Source of the DNA: CAJQQY01 sp964352225
GTDB taxonomy: Bacteria; Bacteroidota; Bacteroidia; Chitinophagales; Saprospiraceae
Reading direction: 5' to 3'
Length of the DNA stretch: 6,373 bases
Assembly: GCA_964352225.1 (NCBI GenBank)
Contig: CAYGRM010000386.1
Coordinates: 1 to 6,373, forward strand
Each line of letters opens with the position of its first letter. Positions within the stretch are counted from its first letter, which is position 1. Below, piece by piece: positions 1 through 5,849 of this stretch. The notes under the pieces are model-generated. The model was not told the DNA's origin. It ran no database searches and saw only the letters and a list, made by a program, of their open reading frames with translations. The translations under genes were made by a program, and so were the position numbers.

Positions 1-95
1 TTGTTAACTTATTTATTTTTTTTTTTAAAAATGTTAAAAACGCTTTTGCAAAAACAACCAAGGTAGGGTTCCAAAATCCAATTGCAACGTTTTAA
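1..95 (+). pseudogene. Upstream remnant of the flippase, out of frame or interrupted by TAG
   Basis: Frame 1 reads a hydrophobic stretch (TYLFFFLKMLK) and then stops at TAG 64-66, in the same frame as the flippase fragment that follows. Frame 3 stays open from base 3 to the TAA at 93-95 and reads FIFFFKNVKNAFAKTTKVGF, which looks like the end of a membrane helix plus a basic cytoplasmic loop. Either a nonsense change at 64-66 (for example CAG to TAG) or a one-base shift between 67 and 92 would join this to the RFKNFP segment. An 11-base T run at 16-26 is also prone to indels. I infer one original flippase gene. The sequence alone cannot tell a real mutation from a base-call error, and the remainder of the gene lies outside the window. 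Confidence 0.5.
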
Positions 96-696
96 AAATT
101 TTCCGAAAAATATGGTTCCCGCAGGTTTCTTCAATGCGAGTTCCACTCAATTGCCTAATATCTTAATCAACTTTTTTTACACCGCAACTGTAGTTGGTCA
201 TTATGGTTTTATGAATCGAATTGTACGAACTCCTTTGAGTGTCATCGGCAGATCTTTCGAGGAAGTTTTCAAACAAAAAGCCAGCGAAGAGTTACAAGAA
301 ATTGGTCATTGCAAAAATATTTTTTATAAAACTTTAAAAAGACTATTTGTCATTGCTTTGGTTCCATTTATCATTTTCTACTTGGCATCACCAACTATTT
401 TTGAATTTGTTTTTGGAGAAAAATGGTTAATCGCAGGCGTGTATGCGCAGATATTTACAATTCCTCTTTTTCTGAATTTTATCGCATCGAGTCTCTCGTC
501 TATTTTTTATTTAAAAGAAAAAACTCAAATTTTTTCAAGGCTTAGTTTTTTACAATTGAGTTTAGTTATCTTCGCATTTTTTTTGAGCCAGCAATATAAT
601 TTTGAAGCAAAAATGCTCATTTATTATTTAGCTGGAGCATACACCATTTCTTATGCATTAATGATTTTTCTTTTGGTAAAAATTGTGGAAGAGTGA
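82..696 (+). CDS. Polysaccharide (O-antigen type) flippase, C-terminal part; frame broken upstream
   Basis: This is the C-terminal half of a Wzx-like lipid-linked oligosaccharide translocase, an inner-membrane protein of the MOP superfamily that moves undecaprenyl-linked repeat units to the periplasmic face. The 204 visible residues contain the family-like opening RFKNFP, then PAGFFNASSTQLPNIL and a VVGHYGFMNR stretch. A charged loop (about 58-86) follows, then hydrophobic segments near 88-110, 118-143, 152-172 and 178-201. Whole family members are usually above 400 residues, so roughly half is missing. The TTG at 82 is only the first start after a stop at 64-66 in the same frame. Homology to the loop and RFKNFP segment should continue upstream of it, so this is probably not the true start. 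Upstream bases read as hydrophobic then basic residues in two frames, as expected for a lesion in a longer gene. The next gene begins 30 bases after the stop. The family call is firm; whether the gene is intact is doubtful. Confidence 0.8.
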   Translation: MQRFKNFPKNMVPAGFFNASSTQLPNILINFFYTATVVGHYGFMNRIVRTPLSVIGRSFEEVFKQKASEELQEIGHCKNIFYKTLKRLFVIALVPFIIFYLASPTIFEFVFGEKWLIAGVYAQIFTIPLFLNFIASSLSSIFYLKEKTQIFSRLSFLQLSLVIFAFFLSQQYNFEAKMLIYYLAGAYTISYALMIFLLVKIVEE

Positions 697-726
697 TCTT
701 TAATTCCCTATAAATATTTTTTATAC

Positions 727-1893
727 TTGAAAAATAACAATACATCTACAAATACAAAAAAATACAAAGTAGCCATACTGGTATTTAATAATTTCCTTTA
801 CGACAGTCGCGTATTGCGAGAAGCAGTTAGTCTAAAAAAAGGAGGGTATGATGTAAAAGTAATCGCTTTTCACGAAGAAGGGCTTCCTGAATTTGAGCAT
901 AAAGCAGGGATTCCAGTTTATCGAATTAAGTTAAAAAGTCGTTCGTGGTCAAAGTCTTATATTATTCAAATATTAAAATGGATAGAACTATTTTATCGAA
1001 TTGTCAAGAACCATCGAGATGCTGATTTTTATCACGTTTGTGACGTTTTACCGCTTCCGGTGGGAATGCTAATTAAAAAATACTTAAATAAAAACGCAAA
1101 AGTGGTGTATGATGCTCATGAATTAGAATTTGATAAAAACGTGGATCGGAAGTTTTATGGCAAACTAATTAGCTTTTTAGAAGCTCGATATATCAAAAAA
1201 GTGGATGCCATGATGACGGTTTCTGAACCTATCGCAAAGGCTTATGGAGAACATTATAACATTACTCCTCCAAAAGTTGTCATGAATTGCGCCAATCTGC
1301 AAGAGGTGAAACCCAACCATATTTTTCGCAAAAAATTTAATCTTCGACCTGAACAAAAAATCATTCTTTATCAAGGAAGTTTAAAACCAAATCGAGGAGT
1401 TGAAGAGTTGCTTGAAGCTTTCCAAACCTTCTCTGACCAATATGTATTAGTATTGTTAGGAATCCCATTTACGAATGCTTATTTGGATTTTCTAAAGAAA
1501 GAAATGGCAAAGGTTAATAATATTTTTTACCATCCAGCGGTTGCTCCTCATGAACTATTAGCCTACACTTCATCTGCTGATATTGGTACTTATATTATTC
1601 AAAAAACTAACCGCAGTCATGACATGAGTTTGGGAAATAAAATTTTTGAATACATCCACGCAGGCCTACCGATTATCACTTCCGATTTGATTGTCACACG
1701 TGAAGTTATCGGAAATAAATTAGGTTATGTTTTGCAAGAGGACACGACCGAAGAAATAAAAAAAGCAATAGATACTATTCTAGAAAATGGAATAGATAAT
1801 TATAAAAAAGAACTCCAACTTGCTGCTCAAGTATATAACTGGGAGAATCAAGAAACTATAATGTTGGAAATTTATGAAGGGCTCAAAGAGTAA
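727..1893 (+). CDS. GT4-family glycosyltransferase
   Basis: This is a GT-B fold retaining glycosyltransferase, probably using a nucleotide sugar to extend a lipid-linked glycan at the cytoplasmic face of the inner membrane. The N-terminal Rossmann half starts with KVAILVFNNFLYDSRVLREA (about 14-33). The acceptor half continues with a DFYHVCDVLPLPVG segment near 100-113 and YDAHELE at 128-134. The C-terminal nucleotide-sugar half has LYQGSLKPNRGVEELLEAF near 214-232 and the family signature NKIFEYIHAGLPIITSD at 304-320. The second glutamate of the EX7E-type motif falls in this signature, while the first position is not an obvious glutamate. Its 388 residues are the normal family length. The start is TTG at 727, since no ATG lies before the conserved N-terminal strand and codons 2-12 are Asn/Thr/Lys-rich. 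The stop overlaps the next gene by 20 bases, indicating translational coupling. The donor sugar cannot be read from sequence. Confidence 0.93.
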   Translation: MKNNNTSTNTKKYKVAILVFNNFLYDSRVLREAVSLKKGGYDVKVIAFHEEGLPEFEHKAGIPVYRIKLKSRSWSKSYIIQILKWIELFYRIVKNHRDADFYHVCDVLPLPVGMLIKKYLNKNAKVVYDAHELEFDKNVDRKFYGKLISFLEARYIKKVDAMMTVSEPIAKAYGEHYNITPPKVVMNCANLQEVKPNHIFRKKFNLRPEQKIILYQGSLKPNRGVEELLEAFQTFSDQYVLVLLGIPFTNAYLDFLKKEMAKVNNIFYHPAVAPHELLAYTSSADIGTYIIQKTNRSHDMSLGNKIFEYIHAGLPIITSDLIVTREVIGNKLGYVLQEDTTEEIKKAIDTILENGIDNYKKELQLAAQVYNWENQETIMLEIYEGLKE

Positions 1894-2986
1894 GAAAATT
1901 TGCCATATTACCACAGTCCACGTGGCTAAAGATACTCGTATTTTTCAAAAAGAATGTGTGTCCTTAGCCAAGCATGGATTTGATACTCATCTGATTGTAG
2001 CTAATCAAAAAAGCGAAATTGACCAAGGGGTTCAAATTCATAACATTACATCTACAACTTCTGGTCGACTGCAAAGAATGCGAAAAACTACCCAAATCGC
2101 TTTCGCAAAAGCCATGGAAATTGATGCAGATATTTATCATTTTCATGATCCAGAATTATTACCTGTTGGATTAAAATTAAAGCAGCAAGGTAAAAAAGTT
2201 ATCTACGATACCCACGAAGATGTACCTCGTCAACTTTTATCAAAGTATTATATCCCTGCATTTATTCGACCAATCATTGCCAAAGTTTTTGAAATTTATG
2301 AAAACAGGGTTGCTGCTAAAATGGATGCAGTCATTACAGCAACACCATTTATTCGGGAGCGTTTTTTGAAAATAAATCCAACCACGGTTGATGTCAATAA
2401 TTATCCTATTTTCGAGAAGTTTAATGTCGCAACTCCCAAAGAAAAAATTCATGATATTTGCTACGTTGGATTAATGAGTAAAATTCGAGGCATTGAAGAA
2501 ATGATTAGAATGCTAGAATTTACCGAGGCAAAAATGACTTTAATTGGAGAATTTCAATCGAAGGAAGAGGAGGCTTTTATAAAAAGTTTACCCACTTGGA
2601 AAAAGGTAAATTTCCTTGGCAAAAAAGACAGGCAAGAAGTCGCTGAAATTTTATTGCAAAGCAAAATGGGTATCGTCACTTTTCATCCTGAACCCAATCA
2701 CATCAATGCTCAACCAAATAAAATTTTTGAATACATGGCGGCAGGTTTGCCCATCATAACTTCTGATTTCCCACTTTGGAAAAGTATTGTTACGAAACAT
2801 CATGCTGGCATCTGTGCAAATCCACTTGTCCCAAAAGAAATTGCTGACGCCGTAAATGTTTTGTTAGAAAATGATCAACAATCCATTCAAATGGGCAAAA
2901 ACGGACAAAAAGCAGTTCGAGAAGTTTTCAATTGGAAGCAAGAAGAAGAAAAATTAATTAACCTCTACGAGCAAATATTAAAATAA
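1874..2986 (+). CDS. GT4-family glycosyltransferase
   Basis: This is a second GT-B, GT4-type enzyme of 370 residues, distantly paralogous to the one before it. The N-terminal strand KICHITTVHVAKDTRIFQKE spans about 8-27. HFHDPELLPVG (89-99) and YDTHED (111-116) mark the acceptor domain. The C-terminal domain contains CYVGLMSKIRGIEEM near 196-210, LIGEF near 223-227, and PNKIFEYMAAGLPIITSD at 281-298, the expected nucleotide-sugar-binding segment. There is no signal peptide or membrane helix, so it is a cytoplasmic or peripheral membrane protein. The ATG at 1874 lies inside the end of the preceding gene (20-base overlap) and is the only standard start before the conserved strand, which favours coupled translation. 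Only six bases separate its stop from the next start. Family confidence is high; donor, acceptor and linkage are unknown. Confidence 0.93.
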   Translation: MKGSKSKKICHITTVHVAKDTRIFQKECVSLAKHGFDTHLIVANQKSEIDQGVQIHNITSTTSGRLQRMRKTTQIAFAKAMEIDADIYHFHDPELLPVGLKLKQQGKKVIYDTHEDVPRQLLSKYYIPAFIRPIIAKVFEIYENRVAAKMDAVITATPFIRERFLKINPTTVDVNNYPIFEKFNVATPKEKIHDICYVGLMSKIRGIEEMIRMLEFTEAKMTLIGEFQSKEEEAFIKSLPTWKKVNFLGKKDRQEVAEILLQSKMGIVTFHPEPNHINAQPNKIFEYMAAGLPIITSDFPLWKSIVTKHHAGICANPLVPKEIADAVNVLLENDQQSIQMGKNGQKAVREVFNWKQEEEKLINLYEQILK

Positions 2987-2992
2987 CTTTAT

Positions 2993-4015
2993 TTGAAAAA
3001 ACCATCCGTCTCCATCCTCATCCCCTGCTTCAACGAAGAGAACTTTATTGAAGCAGTTATCCAAAATATATTGGATCAAGACTTTCCTCAGGAGGAAATG
3101 GAAGTCCTATTTCTTGACGGAATAAGCAAAGATAATACCCAAGCAATCATCTTACAATACGCTAAAAATCATCCATTTATAAAACTAATTCCAAATCCAG
3201 AACAGTTCGTCCCACAAGCCATGAACTTGGGCATCGAGCAAGCCAAAGGTGAAATCATTATTCGTCTCGATGCTCACGCAGCTTATCCAAAACAATACAT
3301 TTCCAAACTAATCTTTTGGCTAAAAAAACTTCCAGCGGAAAACGTTGGCGGCATTTGGAACATCCAACCTCGCTCTAATTCCTTAAAAGCAAAAGCGATT
3401 GCTCGAACCCTCTCCCACCCGATTGGAGTTGGAAATGCACTTTACCGCATGGGAATTTCAGCACCTCAAGAAGTTGACACCGTTCCTTTTGGCTGCTATC
3501 CTAAAGCTGTTTTTGAAAAATATGGCAACTACGATATTCGGCTCAAAAGAAATCAAGACATCGAATTGAATAAAAGAATTAGAAGGCAAGGTGGCAAAAT
3601 TTTTTTAGTACCAGAGGTTGAATGCACCTACTTTGCTCGAGATACTTTTCAGGCACTTTGGAAAAATAATTATGCCAATGGAAAGTGGGTAATTCTGACT
3701 TCGTGGTTTACAGGAACTTTTGATTCGCTTTCAGTCCGACATTTTGTTCCATTAGCATTTTTTGTAAATGTATTGTTGGCATTTTTCTCATTTCTCAAAA
3801 TTTTTCTTTTCGATGGAAGTTGGATTTGGGGAATTTTTATTTTACCTATCTTTTTGTACTTTTTAATTATTTCTTTTTTCTCCTTGAAACTAAGTTTAGC
3901 AGAAAAAAACATCAAATCATTTCCTTATTTTTTGATGTCATTTTTTACTTTACATATGGGTTATGGCGTTGGAAGTTTTGTGGGCCTTTTTTCTATTTCC
4001 CAAAATAAAAAATAA
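2993..4015 (+). CDS. GT2-family glycosyltransferase, ExoA-like, membrane-anchored
   Basis: This is a GT-A fold inverting glycosyltransferase resembling the ExoA group of succinoglycan biosynthesis; that likeness is family-level and does not imply succinoglycan. The nucleotide-binding start is SVSILIPCFNEENFIEAVI (5-23), with LDGISKDNT at 41-49. The metal-binding site is of the DxH type, RLDAHAAYP at 91-99, with D93 and H95 in place of a classical DXD. Family-typical GVGNALYR (145-152), VDTVPFGCYP (161-170) and the catalytic-base region RNQDIELNKR (186-195) follow. Three hydrophobic segments near 251-273, 277-299 and 310-334 anchor the C-terminus in the inner membrane. The length of 340 residues is normal. 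The start is TTG at 2993, six bases after the previous stop and immediately before the conserved strand. It is the last gene of the polysaccharide operon, followed by a hairpin terminator. Confidence 0.92.
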   Translation: MKKPSVSILIPCFNEENFIEAVIQNILDQDFPQEEMEVLFLDGISKDNTQAIILQYAKNHPFIKLIPNPEQFVPQAMNLGIEQAKGEIIIRLDAHAAYPKQYISKLIFWLKKLPAENVGGIWNIQPRSNSLKAKAIARTLSHPIGVGNALYRMGISAPQEVDTVPFGCYPKAVFEKYGNYDIRLKRNQDIELNKRIRRQGGKIFLVPEVECTYFARDTFQALWKNNYANGKWVILTSWFTGTFDSLSVRHFVPLAFFVNVLLAFFSFLKIFLFDGSWIWGIFILPIFLYFLIISFFSLKLSLAEKNIKSFPYFLMSFFTLHMGYGVGSFVGLFSISQNKK

Positions 4016-4026
4016 GGCTAAAATAA

Positions 4027-4059
4027 TTAAGCCCCAAATCATTATGAATTGGGGCTTAA
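4027..4059. terminator. Hairpin terminator between convergent genes
   Basis: Arms TTAAGCCCCAA (4027-4037) and TTGGGGCTTAA (4049-4059) pair perfectly over 11 bp. After one A-A mismatch three more pairs are possible (4039-4041 with 4045-4047). The GCCCC core makes it stand out from its AT-rich surroundings. It lies 11 bases after the GT2 stop and 26 bases past the end of the minus-strand OmpA gene. The minus-strand exit is T-rich (complement of 4016-4026), whereas the + exit has no clean T run. It probably serves both genes, and fits the canonical intrinsic form better for the minus-strand transcript. Confidence 0.8.
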
Positions 4060-4085
4060 CAATATATCTACATATTAATTTTCAG

Positions 4086-5564
4086 TTATTTTTTAAACAA
4101 AATAAACTCGACTCTGCGATTTATTTCTTTTCCCTCGTTAGTTGAGTTATCTGAAATCGGTTGATTTTCACCATATCCAGTTGCGGTCATCCGACTTCGA
4201 TCAATTCCTTTTTTCACCAAATACTCCAAACAAGCTTTTGCTCTTTTTTCAGATAAATTCTTGTTGTATTCTTCATTTCCAACACTATCTGTATGTCCTC
4301 CAATCGCAACATTATAGTCTGGGTATTGATTAAGGAGATTCACAACATTATCTAAATTTGAAAATGAAGTCGTCTTAATGATCGAACTATTATTTTCAAA
4401 CTGAACACTTTTAGCAGCTAATGAAACGGCTTCTTGCACTTCTTTGATTATTTCAGGACAACCTCTATTTGACTTTGGGCCAGCCTCATTGGGACAACTA
4501 TCATTTTTGTCCACAATACCATCTTTATCAGTATCCGGACAACCACCTAAATTAGCAGGTCCTTTCTCCCGTGGACATCCATCTTCATTATCGGAAATAC
4601 CATCTCCATCTGTATCAGGACAACCATTAAATTTTGGTAATCCCGGTTGATTTTTACATTCATCTACCTTATCCAAAATACCATCACCATCCGAATCTTT
4701 ATCTACATTTGGACAGCCTCCATTAGGAATCGGGCCAGCCTCATTGGGACATTTGTCATTGGGATCAGGAATCCCATCATTATCGGAATCGGGACAACCA
4801 CCAAATTTGGCTAGACCAAGAATCGTTGGACATAAATCATCCTGATCAATAATTCCATCACTATCCGAATCGGGACAACCTCTCAAATAAACTAGACCCG
4901 GAATATCAGGACATTTATCTACTTCATTCAGCACTCCATCTTGATCTCGATCTTCTTCAATGCTTGGAGCCTGGTCTTTATCTGCAATCAATAAAAATTT
5001 AATCCCAATATTTAAATTTAAATTATCCCGATTTTTTTCTAAAATTCCAATGCGGTATTCGGGACGAATTTGCAAATAGCTTTTTTTAAATAACTTAAAA
5101 TCAAAGCCGATTCCTAAAGGTAACTCTGCATGCCATCCTCCCTGATCTGCAATATTTGACATGACAAATCCTCCTGATAAATAAGGAATGACATATCTAT
5201 TCTCCTTAAAAGCTTGAACTTGCAACAATCCGCCAAAAGAAATTTTGAGTGTTTTAGCAGAAATATCTCCCAATGGATTATTCGGTAAGGGTTCTATCGG
5301 CACTCTTGATCCTCCTAGAAACAAAGGAACTTCTAGATTTAAAAAATCTTTCCCCAAATTTCGGTGATACGCTAATTTGAATCCTGAGGTAATATACTCA
5401 CCGCTTTCAAAATCATTTTTGAATAAACCATAATACTCCTCAAGCACTAAATTGGCTGAAATAGCATTTTTATTTTTGACAGATTGACCAAAAATATTAT
5501 TGGAAAAGCTAAACCATAACAATACAATTACAAAAAAATTAAATCGGCAAGTTGAGTCTTTCAT
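4086..5564 (-). CDS. OmpA-family outer-membrane protein with TSP3 repeats
   Basis: This secreted envelope protein probably links the outer membrane to peptidoglycan. Residues 1-26 form a signal peptide with a hydrophobic core FFVIVLLWFSF and likely cleavage before Q27. Residues about 30-195 alternate polar and hydrophobic strands (YYGLF, GFKLAYHRNL, YLQIRPEYRIGI, NLNIGIKFLL) and look like a small beta-barrel of the type found in Bacteroidota OmpA-like proteins. Residues 205-370 are six Asp-rich thrombospondin type 3 repeats, which bind calcium in known homologues. Residues about 385-492 are the OmpA C-terminal domain, with GGHTDSVGN at 422-430 and LSEKRAKACLEYLV at 437-450. D426 and R441 have the same 15-residue spacing as the diaminopimelate-binding Asp and Arg of E. 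coli OmpA. The ATG at 5562-5564 is the only sensible start before the signal peptide. It is convergent with the glycosyltransferase operon and transcribed alone. Confidence 0.95.
   Translation of the reverse strand: MKDSTCRFNFFVIVLLWFSFSNNIFGQSVKNKNAISANLVLEEYYGLFKNDFESGEYITSGFKLAYHRNLGKDFLNLEVPLFLGGSRVPIEPLPNNPLGDISAKTLKISFGGLLQVQAFKENRYVIPYLSGGFVMSNIADQGGWHAELPLGIGFDFKLFKKSYLQIRPEYRIGILEKNRDNLNLNIGIKFLLIADKDQAPSIEEDRDQDGVLNEVDKCPDIPGLVYLRGCPDSDSDGIIDQDDLCPTILGLAKFGGCPDSDNDGIPDPNDKCPNEAGPIPNGGCPNVDKDSDGDGILDKVDECKNQPGLPKFNGCPDTDGDGISDNEDGCPREKGPANLGGCPDTDKDGIVDKNDSCPNEAGPKSNRGCPEIIKEVQEAVSLAAKSVQFENNSSIIKTTSFSNLDNVVNLLNQYPDYNVAIGGHTDSVGNEEYNKNLSEKRAKACLEYLVKKGIDRSRMTATGYGENQPISDNSTNEGKEINRRVEFILFKK
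4455..4952 (-). repeat. Six TSP3 calcium-binding-type repeats within the OmpA-family gene
   Basis: Residues 205-231, 232-258, 259-285, 290-316, 317-343 and 344-370 each span 27 residues with the pattern DxDxDGxxDxxDxCP...GCP. A four-residue insert NVDK (286-289) separates units 3 and 4. The acidic run DxDxDG is the calcium-coordination element of this repeat class. Cysteines occur as pairs, one after the acidic loop and one at the unit end, in every repeat. The fourth unit has CK where the others have CP. Each unit corresponds to 81 bases, and the DNA copies have diverged, so the array is old and not freshly amplified. Confidence 0.93.
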
Positions 5565-5584
5565 ATATTGTTTTTATAAAGAAG

Positions 5585-5617
5585 TTGTTTTAAAATCTAA
5601 TTTATTCAATACTTTTG
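5585..5617 (+). promoter_or_regulatory. Candidate Bacteroidota-type promoter for the DUF6495-like gene
   Basis: TACTTTTG at 5610-5617 matches the Bacteroidota -7 consensus TAnnTTTG in all fixed positions and is followed by CA, as is common. A TTG at 5585-5587 lies 22 bases upstream, slightly longer than the usual 19-21 spacing for the -33 element. Transcription would start near 5624 and run through the MITE-like element before reaching the gene at 5850. The assignment is based on motif only. Confidence 0.5.
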
Positions 5618-5628
5618 CAATTCAATAA

Positions 5629-5636
5629 CAAAAGTG
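5629..5636 (-). promoter_or_regulatory. Weak candidate -7 box for the OmpA-family gene
   Basis: Read on the minus strand this is CACTTTTG, one base off the Bacteroidota TAnnTTTG box. It lies about 65 bases upstream of the OmpA-family start codon. The region where a -33 TTTG should fall, around 5656-5662, is inside the left arm of the MITE-like element and shows no such motif. With 5611-5617 it forms a 7-bp inverted repeat (ACTTTTG and CAAAAGT, 11 bases apart), so it may instead be half of an operator or a chance symmetry. Confidence 0.25.
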
Positions 5637-5647
5637 TTTAAAACTAA

Positions 5648-5690
5648 GAGCATGTTTAAATTTTAATGACCTGAAAATCAATAGTTTATG
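5648..5690 (+). repeat. Left terminal inverted repeat of the MITE-like element
   Basis: This pairs with 5771-5813 at 36 of 43 positions by direct comparison. The first 15 bases from the outer end are identical. Mismatches fall singly or in one three-base block, and the inner block CCTGAAAA and the TTTATG at the inner end are conserved. Confidence 0.8.
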
Positions 5691-5770
5691 GTTTTGGTAA
5701 AAAAATCGCAAGCGAGTTTATCAAGATAAATAAGTGCGTGATTTGGAAATCAACCTGCCTGCCGACAGTT

Positions 5771-5813
5771 CATAAAATGTTGTTTTTCAGGAAGTTAGAA
5801 TTTAAACATGCTC
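5771..5813 (-). repeat. Right terminal inverted repeat of the MITE-like element
   Basis: This is the reverse complement of 5648-5690 with seven mismatches over 43 bases. It ends in ...AAATTTAAACATGCTC exactly before the right TAA at 5814-5816. The arm ends 36 bases before the DUF6495-like start codon, so it would form part of that gene's leader. Confidence 0.8.
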
Positions 5814-5849
5814 TAAATATTGTAGATTTTTAAAAACTAATTTATTTCT

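Larger units (their letters stand above)
5648..5813. mobile_element. MITE-like non-autonomous element with long inverted repeats
   Basis: The element is 166 bases long with ends GAGCATGTTTAAATT and its reverse complement. It is bounded by direct TAA copies at 5645-5647 and 5814-5816 that look like a 3-bp target duplication. The inverted arms run about 43 bases each. The roughly 80-base centre has no credible reading frame, so any movement would need a transposase supplied in trans. A 3-bp TNA duplication and GAG-starting ends recall the IS1031 group of the IS5 family; that link is inference. The centre holds TTTATC-AA-GATAAA (5717-5730) and a seven-pair match of 5703-5709 with 5738-5744, so nearly the whole element can fold into one long hairpin. 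An alternative is a structured untranslated leader or a repeated intergenic palindrome. Confidence 0.65.

Noticed and set aside
722..729. TATACTTG as an internal promoter box before the first GT4 gene
   Set aside because: It overlaps the start codon itself and deviates from TAnnTTTG, so it cannot drive that gene.
1177..2452. Minus-strand open frames at 1177-1374, 1964-2146 and 2240-2452
   Set aside because: All are antisense to well-supported GT4 genes and resemble no family.
3820..4145. Two short + strand open frames (3820-4008 and 3963-4145)
   Set aside because: The first is an out-of-frame shadow of the GT2 membrane helices; the second runs through the terminator hairpin and into the antisense of the OmpA gene end.
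4444..4650. Repetitive + strand open frame rich in Ser, Pro and Gly
   Set aside because: It is the antisense shadow of the TSP3 repeats, which have clear domain identity on the minus strand.
4455..4952. Periodic 81-base DNA pattern that could be taken for CRISPR or a tandem repeat locus
   Set aside because: The units are diverged coding repeats of TSP3 type with no identical repeats or unique spacers.
5691..5770. Possible small RNA or small protein in the centre of the MITE-like element, including the CCTGCCTGCC motif
   Set aside because: There is no start with a plausible frame, no promoter box inside, and the folding is explained by the element's palindromic structure.
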